Assembly (NCBI GenBank): GCA_964017185.1
Contig: OZ024870.1
Coordinates: forward strand, 35,480,139 to 35,544,138
Direction of reading: 5' to 3'
Length of the DNA: 64,000 nucleotides
From: Rugalucina vietnamica
Lineage: Eukaryota; Mollusca; Bivalvia; Lucinida; Lucinidae
In this document: positions 47,201 to 54,310 of the stretch, in pieces
How the letters are laid out: each line of letters starts with the position of its first letter
How positions within the stretch are numbered: position 1 is the first letter of the stretch
Notes under the pieces: generated by a model
Databases searched by the model: none
What the model was told of the DNA's origin: nothing
Seen by the model: only the letters and a program-made list of their open reading frames with translations
Position numbers and translations under genes: made by a program

Positions 47201-47375
47201 AAAATTTTTTTTTCGTTTTTGCCACATTACAATACCCTACTGTCTAAACTTCCATATCATACATAAGCATATACATTTCAGATGGAACCGTGCTAAGATG
47301 TCGAAGGCCCAACGTGATGACCGTGTCAGACAGAAGAAGGCCTATGTGATGAAAAACCTCGAAGATGACGATTAG
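34314..47375 (+). CDS. RPL5: Ribosomal protein L5 (uL18), exons 2-8
   Basis: RPL5 is a large-subunit protein that binds 5S rRNA with RPL11. Seven coding exons join in phase: 34314-34383, 35424-35539, 36325-36459, 38363-38565, 39052-39229, 43452-43540, 47282-47375. Each is bounded by AG and GT. The spliced product starts [19 protein letters not shown] and includes [64 protein letters not shown] and the basic tail [14 protein letters not shown]. Exons 2-8 give 294 residues; with the initiator Met this is 295, against about 297 in vertebrates. As in vertebrates, the ATG should lie alone in an upstream exon 1, which I could not locate. Introns are bloated by transposons and host four snoRNAs. Confidence 0.97.
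34407..35207. mobile_element. hAT MITE (TAGGGCTGC family), copy 2, inside RPL5 intron 2
   Basis: An 801-bp near-identical twin of 32014-32810, in the same orientation, with its own exact 8-bp duplication ATTTTGTA (34399-34406, 35208-35215). The different target duplication shows an independent insertion rather than a segmental copy. Confidence 0.95.
35424..35539 (+). CDS. RPL5: RPL5 exon 3
   Basis: Completes a Glu codon, then [20 protein letters not shown] and [18 protein letters not shown], ending at GTATAT. Confidence 0.95.
36026..36313. mobile_element. Palindromic MITE in RPL5 intron 3
   Basis: TTACGAAAACTTGCCCATGC at the left is mirrored near 36310 by GCACGGACATGTTTTCGTG. Inside is a second inverted pair around GATTGTGGGTACTCATTAGA / GAGTACCCGCAATC. 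Relatives lie at 60755-61035 and within 889-1100 and 9872-10050. It ends 12 bases before exon 4. Confidence 0.7.
36325..36459 (+). CDS. RPL5: RPL5 exon 4
   Basis: 45 codons, [20 protein letters not shown] through [10 protein letters not shown], phase 0 at both ends; acceptor TTTTTGTAG, donor GTAAGT. Confidence 0.97.
36575..36690. repeat. GAGAAAACC/GATCAGC repeat, partial copy
   Basis: TTGAAGCTTAGAATTTCAAC followed by GCAAAAACAAAGGTGCTGAT. Confidence 0.5.
36705..37035 (+). mobile_element. 520-bp repeat family B, copy 3 (truncated)
   Basis: Reverse orientation relative to copies 1 and 2. It keeps [20 protein letters not shown] on the + strand and is cut off where the hAT at 37036 begins. Confidence 0.7.
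37036..37508. mobile_element. hAT-like MITE in RPL5 intron 4
   Basis: CAGGGGTTTT and AAAAAAAGCCCTG ends, flanked by TAACAA on both sides (37030-37035, 37509-37514). Internal CAACTGGCCC/GGCCAGTTG-type motifs repeat. Confidence 0.75.
38363..38565 (+). CDS. RPL5: RPL5 exon 5
   Basis: [17 protein letters not shown] through [11 protein letters not shown]; ends in phase 2 at GTGAAA. Confidence 0.97.
38761..38833 (+). ncRNA. Box C/D snoRNA, diverged SNORD80-like, RPL5 intron 5
   Basis: Terminal stem AAACTGCT/AGCAGTTT encloses box C ATGATGG, the guide GCATAGTTCAG before box D' CTGA, C' TGCTGA, and box D CTGA. The D' guide matches the other three copies, but the guide before box D (TATTAACAATTTG) is different, so it may have a new second target or none. 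Confidence 0.75.
39052..39229 (+). CDS. RPL5: RPL5 exon 6
   Basis: [14 protein letters not shown] through [10 protein letters not shown]; acceptor TACAATTACAG, donor GTAAGC. Confidence 0.97.
39600..39860. repeat. GAGAAAACC/GATCAGC repeat, copies in RPL5 intron 6
   Basis: Adjacent partial copies in opposite orientations around GCTGATCAGCTTTACAGTTA. Confidence 0.5.
40184..40390 (+). mobile_element. tRNA-derived SINE in RPL5 intron 6
   Basis: GATGGCGTAGTGGTAGAGCG (A box) and GGGTTCGATCCCC (B box) with a tRNA-like anticodon arm reading CTCTTAA. The body contains CCTTGAGCAAGACATATTAA, and the tail is (CAAA)n. Confidence 0.8.
40681..40741. repeat. Near-perfect 29-bp-arm hairpin in RPL5 intron 6
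   Basis: TTGATAAAATGTGAGAATCC is answered by GGATTCTCACATTTTGTCAA across a 3-base loop; one mismatch in 29 pairs. A direct extra copy of the left arm lies at 40648-40679 and an A-rich tract follows. Confidence 0.85.
40984..42987. mobile_element. 2-kb repeat element with about 190-bp tandem units, RPL5 intron 6
   Basis: Outer ends are ACCCCCCGCAAAACGAAG with GGGGGGTATACTG on the left and TTTTGCGGGGGGTATACTGA on the right. Inside, roughly eight or nine units repeat a pattern containing TGTGAAATCAACTCCTCC, CTTTGCAGACATGTTCC and ACAAATTTACAGCATTTT, most similar in the centre and decayed at the edges. A short TCCGTCATTCCGTGATTCCG array lies at 41038-41098. No ORF. Confidence 0.85.
43161..43239 (+). 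ncRNA. Box C/D snoRNA, SNORD80/snR60-like, RPL5 intron 6
   Basis: Stem TAGACAGA/TCTGTCTA, box C TGATGAT, D' CTGA after GCATAGTTCAG, C' TGATGA, box D CTGA after TCTTTCGCTCCTAT. By the fifth-base rule the D guide would direct 2'-O-methylation of a G in 28S AUAGGGGCGAAAGA, with one G-U pair. The D' guide points to an A in 28S GUGAACUAUGC. This is the target pair of vertebrate SNORD80 and yeast snR60. Targets are from memory of rRNA. Confidence 0.9.
43452..43540 (+). CDS. RPL5: RPL5 exon 7
   Basis: [18 protein letters not shown] through REVKVK, phase 2 end at GTAAGG. Confidence 0.96.
43640..43860. repeat. GAGAAAACC/GATCAGC repeat in RPL5 intron 7
   Basis: A fuller copy of this family: GCAACCATATGAGAAAAACC at one side and CTCATGTGGTGGCTCATATT at the other, giving an inverted-repeat outline around GCACAGCTGATCAGCG. 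Confidence 0.6.
43863..43932 (+). ncRNA. Box C/D snoRNA, SNORD80/snR60-like, RPL5 intron 7 (first)
   Basis: Box C ATGATGA, guide GCATAGTTCAG plus D' CTGA, C' TGATGT, guide TCTTTCGCTCCTAT plus box D CTGA. The terminal stem is short (CAGT/ACTG). Confidence 0.87.
44220..44249 (+). repeat. (CA)n microsatellite
   Basis: About 15 CA units in RPL5 intron 7. Confidence 0.95.
44377..44460 (+). ncRNA. Box C/D snoRNA, SNORD80/snR60-like, RPL5 intron 7 (second)
   Basis: Strong terminal stem TGTAGACAG/CTGTCTACA. Box C TGATGAT, D' CTGA, C' TGATGA, box D CTGA, and the same two guides as 43161-43239. It lies about 445 bp downstream of the third copy. Confidence 0.92.
45407..46855. mobile_element. hAT-like layer, CAGGGCTATTCCAG ends
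   Basis: CAGGGCTATTCCAGTTGAAC on the left against TACTGGAATAGCCCT on the right, with CTTCTATAGG/AGGTGG-type subterminal motifs at both sides. The flanking 8-mers do not match, so boundaries are less certain. Confidence 0.6.
45686..46121. mobile_element. 436-bp foldback with 9-bp target duplication
   Basis: GGTGGGGTATGAAAGCCCCT and AGGGGCTTTCATACCCCACC are perfect inverted ends. Flanks CGTTCGCGC (45677-45685) and CGTTGGCGC (46122-46130) are a 9-bp duplication with one change, a size seen in Mutator-like elements. GCCGAGC motifs repeat inside each arm. Confidence 0.82.
47282..47375 (+). CDS. RPL5: RPL5 exon 8 (terminal)
   Basis: Completes Arg, then [19 protein letters not shown] and a short acidic end (NLEDDD) with stop TAG. 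Confidence 0.97.
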
Positions 47376-47440
47376 AAGAACGGGAAACTCCCCCCAAATC
47401 ATGAACTTGCTCTTCAAATAGTGCTCAATGAAAATTGATT

Positions 47441-47446
47441 AATAAA
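47441..47446 (+). terminator. RPL5: RPL5 polyadenylation signal AATAAA
   Basis: AATAAA 66 bases after the RPL5 stop codon; a short 3' UTR is usual for ribosomal-protein mRNAs. Confidence 0.8.
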
Positions 47447-47449
47447 GTT

Positions 47450-48220
47450 CATGATAAAGAATTTTTTGTGCATTTTCTTTTTACAGGCCTTGTGAAAATT
47501 GCATTCCTACATGTATATGTTTTTGTGAGTGTAAGCCTGCGCAGAAGCATGTCTAATTTTTGCGAAGTCAGAACCCGAAGATCATACTCGTATCCATGTC
47601 CAGCACAATTCTTTAAGATTTGGTCATGAAATTTGTGCTGCCATCTTTCGTCTCAGTCGCAAGTGCTAGGTTAGATAGGTTATCCTATCATGCTAAGACT
47701 ACATCTGAAAATAAGGTCCAGGAATTGCTTAACATACTTAAAAACCTATTTCTATTGAGAGTCATTAGATAAGGGACTTGGCACTAGAAAACCTAGTGGC
47801 CTGACAATGACTTAGAATACAGGTAGGGGCCAAAAACAGGAAAAATCATTATTGATTGTAGATGGAGTCAGTTTTATTGCACAGGTTATCAGGAACCATA
47901 AAACCAATAAACAGTGGAACTACAGGTATTATCTTAAGGGTCCTACGGAGATGTGATAATCACCTCATTATGACAAGGATCATTAGGGGTCATTAACCGA
48001 ATAAACGGGTACCAATAGAAGGAGCCAAGTCTTTAAAATCAAAGACACCAGGTGGGAAAGAAAATACAAGACACCATGAAAATAAATTGACTAATTTCAA
48101 CACATTAAATGCCTAGTGCCTGCCTATCCTATAAGTTCACCTGCGAGCCTTCGACTCGGACGAGCTAATGAGTAATAACTAATATACATCACGCTAAAAG
48201 TTTAGCATATTCTACATTAA
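47450..48220. other. RPL5 downstream region, nothing recognised
   Basis: No coherent ORF or repeat partner was seen before the repeat that starts near 48215, apart from a TTCACCTGCGAGCCTTCGAC stretch near 48135 resembling the CTCACCTGAGCC family. Confidence 0.5.
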
Positions 48221-48234
48221 AAGAATCTGATGGG

Positions 48235-48360
48235 GTTGAGGCCAAGACAAGGAAATCTCGGGCAAGTTTTCAGATTATTCAAGTCTCATCCAAGGCTCTG
48301 CCGAGGATGAGACTCGAATAATCTGAAAACAAGCCTGAGATTTCCTTTTCGAGGCCTCAA
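48235..48360. repeat. Long imperfect hairpin of repeat C
   Basis: Arms of about 55-60 bases: AAGTTTTCAGATTATTCAAG with TCTCATCC against GGATGAGACTCGAATAATCT with GAAAAC, bounded by GGTTGAGGC/GCCTCAAC. The equivalent in copy 2 (57950-58120) is partly duplicated. Confidence 0.85.
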
Positions 48361-48626
48361 CACCATCATTGATTATTTTTCTCATCCATCACTTCAAACC
48401 ATTTTAACTCTGAATAGGCTTCATGTGCTGTTTTGGAAGCCATTTTGTTTTTACATGAAACAATATGCAAATTGATCAGTAAAAATAAAAAATAAAAAAA
48501 TTGTATATGCACTAACCTTTCAAAAACATTCAATCAGCATTTTGTTTTGTGCATAAAATTCTTAGCAAAATTAAATTTTGAGATTTTTATCAAAGCAGCA
48601 GATTACAATTACTCCTGTGAACTTCC

Positions 48627-49017
48627 AGTAGTAATGGGTGGCACTCTGGCGGGATTTTCTGAAAACTTCTGGCGGGATTTTTATGGCCACGCTTCAAATA
48701 AGCGTAGCGCTAGAAGCGTGGCCATAAAAATCCCGCCAGAAGTTTTCAGAAAATCCCGCCAGAGGTGCGCACCCTGGGTCTCAGTTTATGAACTAGCTAA
48801 GTTGCATGTAGGTAAGTATCCTTGAGTTAAGACAAGCCTGCACATCTGCTCATCTGCACATCAGCTCATCTGCACATTTGCACATCTACACATCTACACG
48901 CCTACACATCTTTAGAGACTATGAGATAACTGACATAGTCAAGTTTTTTCTGTAGGTAAGTTCCATTACGAAATTAAGAAAGGGCCTTTTTCCCCTCTTG
49001 TGTTCCTGGGTAGACTT
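48627..49017 (+). repeat. Left terminal inverted repeat of the Maverick-like element
   Basis: 391 bp, with internal hairpin 48644-48764 and a short CATCTGCACATCTGCT-type array (48836-48905). Frames running through it merely translate the repeat. Confidence 0.92.
48644..48764. repeat. Perfect hairpin inside left TIR
   Basis: Two 52-base arms (48644-48695, 48713-48764) pair perfectly across a 17-base loop that itself contains palindromic TAGCGCTA at its end. Arms include two copies of TCTGGCGGGATTTT. Confidence 0.95.
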
Positions 49018-49380
49018 CTCACGTTGTGACACTTGCTGGACTTGTCTGGGACAGTTGTGTGGGTATGTAGAAGTTTATGTTGCTATACAGCTGAATGCGT
49101 CTGAAGAGTGTGTTAGTCTTGTATCTCAAGACTTCAACTCTGTTAGAGTCATGACTCTATAGCTTGCTTAGAGGCTGTAAAGTGGTATGCGTTTCACTGT
49201 CTCAAAAGGCATAACTTTATAGCGTCTTCCTAATATATTGAGGCTTTTCAATGTTCTCGTATCTCGAGAACATTGATAAGCGTCAAAAACTCAGCTAGTT
49301 ATTGTCAAACTTAAAACCCTTTACTACTACCTCCTGAGAGGAGAAATGAAAACCCAAGACTAAATAACATTTTCAACATT

Positions 49381-49386
49381 TTTATT
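49381..49386 (-). terminator. Polyadenylation signal for the element's genes
   Basis: AATAAA on the - strand, 62 bases beyond the stop of the last ORF (49448). The 49018-49440 stretch otherwise holds no ORF. Confidence 0.55.
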
Positions 49387-49447
49387 TGTCCCGCTAACTA
49401 TGAATGCACGATGAAACAGAGGATTAGGACCGTCCCTCTGTTCTCGT

Positions 49448-50257
49448 TTACAAGCGTTTCCCCTGAATATAGCTACTCTTTGGTTTATTGTTAATACTGT
49501 TAATATGTGTTTTATGTGGCAACAATGATGTCTGTTCCTCGGCCACTTCGTAGCTTGGTGGGTCATAGTCATTCAGTTTCTTCTCAATCAAGAATTTTCG
49601 TTTCTTGATGGCATACAGTCTTGATTCGTCCTCTTCATAATCTTCTTCATCCCTCAATCGTTTAGCTGTTTCCTGTATTTTCTTGTTAACTGGATCTTTT
49701 CTAAGTGCAGCTGAGAGATCAGTCAGATACTTGTAGCGGGATACGAACTCTGACAGATACTTTGGTTTTAGTTCATCATATGCTATCTCTTCAGCCTCTT
49801 GTACGTCTTTGCCAGGATTTTCATGCAGCGCCTTTTCAACCGTTTCGTTGAAAATGTCTTGCATCTTATCTGTCGTTATGTTCATCAAAACATCCCATGG
49901 TTTTATTTTCTGAGGTTCCTCCTCCTCCTCCTCATCATCATCAATATCATCCTCATCCTCATCATTATCTTCTTCTTCATCATCATCATCTTCTTCTTCA
50001 TCTTCTTCTTCCTCATCTTCCTCACTTTCTTCAGTTTCATCCTCTTCTTCCTCATCGACTTCTACATCTTCAAGATCAGGTTTTCTGAAGATGTCTTTTC
50101 CATCGACCAGTGATCTTCTTTCAGACATAACACTTTCTTCATCACTGTCTAACATGTTAACCTCAGCACCTCTGCAGATACCACTGTCCTTGTGTCTTCT
50201 CAAATTGAATGATCTGGCAAATACTCGATCGCACTGATGGCACTGATATCGACCCAT
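49448..50257 (-). CDS. Virus-like gene 3: zinc-finger, acidic protein with PPSY motif
   Basis: 269 residues. The N-terminus has one finger, CHQCDRVFARSFNLRRH followed by a Cys (residues 6-28), C2HC by spacing. Residues about 60-115 are almost entirely D/E. A charged helical region follows (PWDVLMNITTDKMQDIFNE), then KKRKF and DPPSYEV near residue 235. PPxY motifs bind WW-domain ligases and occur in some viral structural proteins; relevance here is inference. It is the last of three same-strand genes, 47 bases after gene 2, with a TATA box at 50302-50309. I know no named homologue. Confidence 0.8.
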   Translation of the reverse strand: MGRYQCHQCDRVFARSFNLRRHKDSGICRGAEVNMLDSDEESVMSERRSLVDGKDIFRKPDLEDVEVDEEEEDETEESEEDEEEEDEEEDDDDEEEDNDEDEDDIDDDEEEEEEPQKIKPWDVLMNITTDKMQDIFNETVEKALHENPGKDVQEAEEIAYDELKPKYLSEFVSRYKYLTDLSAALRKDPVNKKIQETAKRLRDEEDYEEDESRLYAIKKRKFLIEKKLNDYDPPSYEVAEEQTSLLPHKTHINSINNKPKSSYIQGKRL

Positions 50258-50301
50258 AGCTGGTTAGTCGAAGAATACTGAGATTCATCCTGAGTCTGTC
50301 T

Positions 50302-50309
50302 CTTTTATA
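50302..50309 (-). promoter_or_regulatory. TATA box of gene 3
   Basis: TATAAAAG on the - strand, 45 bases before the ATG at 50257, overlapping the end of gene 2 (stop at 50305). Confidence 0.7.
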
Positions 50310-50619
50310 CCATCGCTGGAGTTGGTTTTGTTCTAGTTCTTCTCAGATTTGGTTTCTTTGTAATCCTCTGACGTTTAGCTGTTGATGTCTTCTTTTTCTC
50401 TGACAGTTCTTTTAACAGTTCAGCCCGACACACTCTGCAATACTTCGAAGGTCTGCCCTCTCTAAGCCTTTTACTCAAAGCTGTATTCAACCTTTTCATA
50501 AGGTTTCTGATCTGTGCATAACTTGCATGAGATCCACTCGGTTTCTGTGTCACAGGTGTTTTCTTAGATTCTTCCATAGCCTTGCAGGATTGTTTTGTCT
50601 GTTTTTCTAAAGAAGTCAT
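50305..50619 (-). CDS. Virus-like gene 2: small basic protein
   Basis: 104 residues, rich in Lys/Arg, especially the last 35 (KKKTSTAKRQRITKKPNLRR). Centre YAQIRNLMKRLNTALSKRLR is probably helical, followed by CRVC. Size and charge fit a DNA-binding or core-packaging protein, but no homologue is recognised. It lies 56 bases after gene 1 and has its own TATA box. The uninterrupted frame and clean spacing to both neighbours support a real gene. Confidence 0.75.
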   Translation of the reverse strand: MTSLEKQTKQSCKAMEESKKTPVTQKPSGSHASYAQIRNLMKRLNTALSKRLREGRPSKYCRVCRAELLKELSEKKKTSTAKRQRITKKPNLRRTRTKPTPAMV

Positions 50620-50667
50620 CTCTTAAGCGTTTTGTACAAAACTGATAATTAACAAACTCTTAGATTG

Positions 50668-50675
50668 TATTTATA
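50668..50675 (-). promoter_or_regulatory. TATA box of gene 2
   Basis: TATAAATA on the - strand immediately after the stop codon of gene 1, 49 bases before the ATG at 50619. Confidence 0.7.
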
Positions 50676-51518
50676 CTAGTTTTTCTTTCTACGAAAGTGT
50701 AATTTTAAAATCGTTTTGCCTGTTACAAAAGGAACAATCATACCATTTTCTGTTTTTAATGTAATGTGCACTTGGTCTACAATAGATTTTGAAACAGAAA
50801 CATAGTGCAGAGTTTTAAATTCTTTATAGAAGAAATATGAATCTGATTTACTTTGAAATGGAACAACTCGTAAAATAGGTGCTACAGTATCACCAATAAA
50901 AGTGAAACTTGCAATGTCAGAATAAACATAGAAGTTGCTAAAATTGTGATTCAACTTTGCATTGAACTTAAACACATTTTGCTCATTACCTATAGGCTTT
51001 TCGACAAATGATGAATCTAATCCTAAGATTTGAGCAAATGGTTTTGGGAATAAAAGCCTAACCAGCCTTTCGTTTTGGGCTGATATTTTGAAACGTTGAC
51101 TCAAATGATCATATGTCATAGTAATGTGAGCATTGAATTTTTTCAGTATGCCTTTTTCAAAGTTGTCAATGGAGTTCTGCATTTCTTCAGCTAGATATTC
51201 ATGTGACTCATAATTTCCAGTTGGAATTGTTAATTTGAAGTTATAGCAGCCATTTTTACTGCTACATATGTCTGTGATGTTTTGATTTCCAACTCTGCGT
51301 AAACTGGATTGGTCTAGGAAAGTCAAAAAGAAATAGTTGTTTTCTTCTGTTATATTGAGAACTTCAGATGGTGTTGCAATTTCAACCAAGGCAACCTCCC
51401 AGCTTTCCACGTCAATTTTAATAGGATGATCCAATCTTACAGTAAATTCAGACTGTTTATTTGATGGGAACATGTTCATAGAACTGTCACTTAGTAATGT
51501 AATGTAAAAATCCTTCAT
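50676..51518 (-). CDS. Virus-like gene 1: Maverick-associated conserved protein, candidate minor capsid
   Basis: 280 residues, intact. It opens MKDFYITLLSDSSMNMFPSN, has SWEVALVEIATPSEVLNI (residues about 39-56), a central LVRLLFPKPFAQILGLD, then FYVYSDIASFTFIGDT, APILRVVPF and ends in KTILKLHFRRKK. This pattern (FYxTLPS start, WEVxL, YVYSDI...GDT.APxLR, LHFRR end) I recall from uncharacterised proteins in animal Maverick clusters. Mostly beta-rich, about the size of a single jelly-roll minor capsid (penton) protein; that role is inference. It is first in the array and nearest the right TIR. Confidence 0.8.
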   Translation of the reverse strand: MKDFYITLLSDSSMNMFPSNKQSEFTVRLDHPIKIDVESWEVALVEIATPSEVLNITEENNYFFLTFLDQSSLRRVGNQNITDICSSKNGCYNFKLTIPTGNYESHEYLAEEMQNSIDNFEKGILKKFNAHITMTYDHLSQRFKISAQNERLVRLLFPKPFAQILGLDSSFVEKPIGNEQNVFKFNAKLNHNFSNFYVYSDIASFTFIGDTVAPILRVVPFQSKSDSYFFYKEFKTLHYVSVSKSIVDQVHITLKTENGMIVPFVTGKTILKLHFRRKKN

Positions 51519-51590
51519 GTCTGAAGAAGTACTGAATGTGTCAGTATTGAGTGAATGAATAATTCAGCTCTTGAAAATACTATCAGTTTA

Positions 51591-51597
51591 ATTTATA
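51591..51597 (-). promoter_or_regulatory. TATA box of gene 1
   Basis: TATAAAT on the - strand, 73 bases before the ATG at 51518, between the gene and the right TIR. The 51600-52085 stretch beyond it is AT-rich; one 71-codon + strand frame there has no recognisable feature. Confidence 0.65.
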
Positions 51598-52085
51598 ATG
51601 TGAAACACAAACTATTTAAATGCAAAACCTTTTGTCGATTTCCATTCATGCGTCGTTTTCAGAAAATTATCTACTTTCAGTTTTAGAATTTTCTGAAAAT
51701 GATAACCTACTTTTCTCAGAAAAACCAATACCAATAGTTCCCCTTGAACGTACAAATATATCAACTATGAAATTAACAAAACTTGAATTTTCTGTAAATA
51801 TTCAAGCAAAAATGTGTTTACTTATTTCTTTTTAATTAGAAAATGTGATATTTAAGTAAATTGTATTACATTCAATAAAATAATTGCAACACTTTTCTTA
51901 CTTTTGATATGAGAATGGATTTCCATATGCAAATTTCCATTCACAAATTTTAATCATCTATGAAAACTTCAGTTATATAAAGTTATAATGACCTATGCTT
52001 ATCTGTGAATAATAATAAAACAAATAGGCATTTTACTTGAAGTTTCTATGTTTGTGTAGATGTGGATACTAATGCAAAATCAAAT

Positions 52086-52532
52086 AAGTCTACCCAGGAA
52101 CACAAGAGGGGAAAAAGGCCCTTTCTTAATTTCGTAATGGAACTTACCTACAGAAAAAACTTGACTATGTCAGTTATCTCGTAGTCTCTAAAGATGTGTA
52201 GGCGTGTAGATGTGCAAATGTGCAGATGTGCAGATGAGCAGATGTGCAGATGAGCAGATGTGCAGATGAGCCGATGTGCAGATGAGCAGATGTGCAGATT
52301 AGCAGATGAGCAGATGTGCAGGCTTGTCTTAACTCAAGGATACTTACCTACATGCAACTTAGCTAGTTCATAAACTGAGACCCAGGGTGCGCACCTCTGG
52401 CGGGATTTTCTGAAAACTTCTGGCGGGATTTTTATGGCCACGCTTCTAGCGCTACGCTTATTTGAAGCGTGGCCATAAAAATCCCGCCAGAAGTTTTCAG
52501 AAAATCCCGCCAGAGTGCCACCCATTACTACT
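52086..52532 (-). repeat. Right terminal inverted repeat of the Maverick-like element
   Basis: 447 bp, complement of the left TIR with an expanded GTGCAGATGAGCAGAT array (52205-52320). Confidence 0.92.
52395..52515. repeat. Perfect hairpin inside right TIR
   Basis: Arms 52395-52446 and 52464-52515, identical in stem to the left hairpin; the loop is its complement, as expected for an inverted copy. Confidence 0.95.
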
Positions 52533-52786
52533 ACTTCCTGAAATTAACATCTACTAGTTTATTTTTTGTCACTGACAGTTAACAGCTGGCTTATCATTTC
52601 CTTATATGGAAGTACACATGAAGATGTACATTTCTATTGGCTAAACACAGAAATGATTGGCATTTTGAGACAGCTAAAATTTACAACTACTTGTACTGTG
52701 ACAGAAATATCTCGGACAGCCACACAAAGGGATATGCTTGTCTGATGGGTGAGAAACTATGCTAGAATTGAATGCCCGTAAATTAT

Positions 52787-54185
52787 TAGCTCACCTGAGC
52801 CGTTAGGCTCACAAGGTGAGCTTATAGGATGGCCATAATCCGTCGTCGTCGTCCACCATTTTCAAATATCATCTTCTCTGAAACCGCTTGGCCAATTAAA
52901 GCCAAATTTTATATGTAGCATCTATGGGAAGGGGGAACCAATGTGTTTATAAATAATCCAGGTTACATGACCAAGATGGCCGCCATGCCCATATATGGTA
53001 AAAACCCTTCAAAATTCTTCTTCTCCGGAACCACTGGACCGATTTCAACGAAACTTGGCATGAAGCATCGGGGGCTGGAGTACTACAATGTGTTTATAAA
53101 TTATGACCTTGACCTATTTTATGGCAAGGTCAACATAGGTCGCCGATGCATTTGAATGGGGAAAATTGTTAAAATGTTATTTGAAAGGCAAAACTTGCAG
53201 GAAATGGGCAAATGGACTGAAGGTAAGTAATTCTGAAAAAAAAAAATTGGACCACAGGGGTTGGTCTGCCCCCACCCCGGGGCAATATACATGTATATTA
53301 CAAAAATATTCAAAGATCTTCTTCTCTGAAACCGCTTGGCCAATCAAAGCCAAATTTTAAAGGGAAGCATCTATGGAAAGGGGGAATCAATGTGTTTATA
53401 AATAATCCAGGTCACATGATCAAGATGGCCACCATGCCCATATATGGTAAAAACCCTTCAAAAATCTTCTCCTGGACCAATGGACCGATTTCAACGAAAC
53501 TTGGCATGAAGCATCGGGGACTGAAGTACTACAATGTGTTTATAAATTATGACCTTTGGATGACCTTGACCTATTTTACGGCAAGGTCAACATAGGTCGC
53601 CAATGCATTTGAATGGGGAAAACCTTTAAAATGTCATTTAAAGTGAAAGTCTTGCAGAAAATGGGCAGTAGGACTGACTATTATGATTCTGGAAAAAATT
53701 GGACCCCAGGGGCATATTTGCCCCAACCCTGGGGCATTATACATGTATATTACCATACTATTCAAACATCTCTGAATGAAGATGGCCGCCATGCCCATAT
53801 ATGGTAAAAACCCTTCAAAAATCTTCTCCGGAACCGGTGGACCTATTTCAAAGAAACTTGGTGTGAAGCATCTATGGCTTAAGTACTACAATGTATACAT
53901 AAATCATGACCCTGTGATGACCTTGACCCAGTTTATGGCAAGGTTAACATGGGTTGACCATGCATTTAAATGGGGAAAATTGTTAAAATGTCATTTGAAG
54001 GGAAAAACCAGCAGGAAATTGGCAAATGGACAGAATATTGATTATTCTGAAAAAAAAAAAAAGAAGAAAATGGCCCAAGGGCTTCATCTGCCCCTGCACT
54101 GGGGTTAAATACCATAATATTCAAACATGTTTATTGGTATATGCAGTAGATCTCAGTTGAGCGTTTACAGGACCATTGGTCCTCT
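52787..54185 (+). repeat. CTCACCTGAGCC repeat with three tandem units
   Basis: Begins TAGCTCACCTGAGCCGTTAG and GCTCACAAGGTGAGCTTATA (terminal hairpin). Inside are three units of about 400-450 bp with CAAGATGGCCGCCATGCCCA, TATATGGTAAAAACCCTTCA and ACCGATTTCAACGAAACTTG. It ends near GACCATTGGTCCTCTTGTTT. The short + strand frames in it are translations of the repeat. Confidence 0.8.
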
Positions 54186-54310
54186 TGTTTGTAAACAACA
54201 AAAAAATTTGGATTGTCATAGCAAAGAGTAAATGAGAGATTTGTCTCGGCTAATATCAGATAATGTGTAGAAATTTGGGTGATGGTTTTCTTATGCATTA
54301 TTTTAATGAT

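Larger units (their letters stand above)
48627..52532. mobile_element. Maverick/Polinton-like element, 3,906 bp, three intact genes
   Basis: The element starts AGTAGTAATGGGTGGCACTC and ends GAGTGCCACCCATTACTACT, between exact 6-bp duplications ACTTCC (48621-48626 and 52533-52538). AG...CT ends, 6-bp duplications and TIRs of several hundred bases are the known hallmarks of Mavericks/Polintons. The TIRs span 48627-49017 and 52086-52532; the length difference comes from copy number of a CATCTGCACATCTGCT array. Three intronless ORFs lie on the - strand. No polymerase B, integrase, packaging ATPase or protease is present, so movement must depend on helper proteins. The classification is by structure; protein homology is partial. 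Confidence 0.85.
48215..52760. repeat. Repeat C, copy 1, split by the Maverick-like element
   Basis: The flanks 48215-48626 and 52533-52760 together match the complement of 57470-58150. They include a long hairpin (48235-48360), GCAGCAGATTACAATTACT next to the insertion, and GGGATATGCTTGTCTGATGG at the far end. Only the flanks belong to this repeat. Confidence 0.8.

Noticed and set aside
48547..48825. 92-codon + strand frame and its partner at 52334-52525
   Set aside because: Both translate the hairpin and TIR of the Maverick-like element; inverted duplicate non-coding sequence.
49799..50113. + strand hydrophobic 104-codon frame
   Set aside because: It is the complement of the acidic tract of the - strand zinc-finger gene; Ile/Phe/Leu-rich only because GAA/GAT codons read backwards.
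52943..54108. Repeated frames starting MFINNPG / MKMAAMPIYGKNPSK
   Set aside because: They follow the tandem units of a dispersed repeat and break at different places in each unit.
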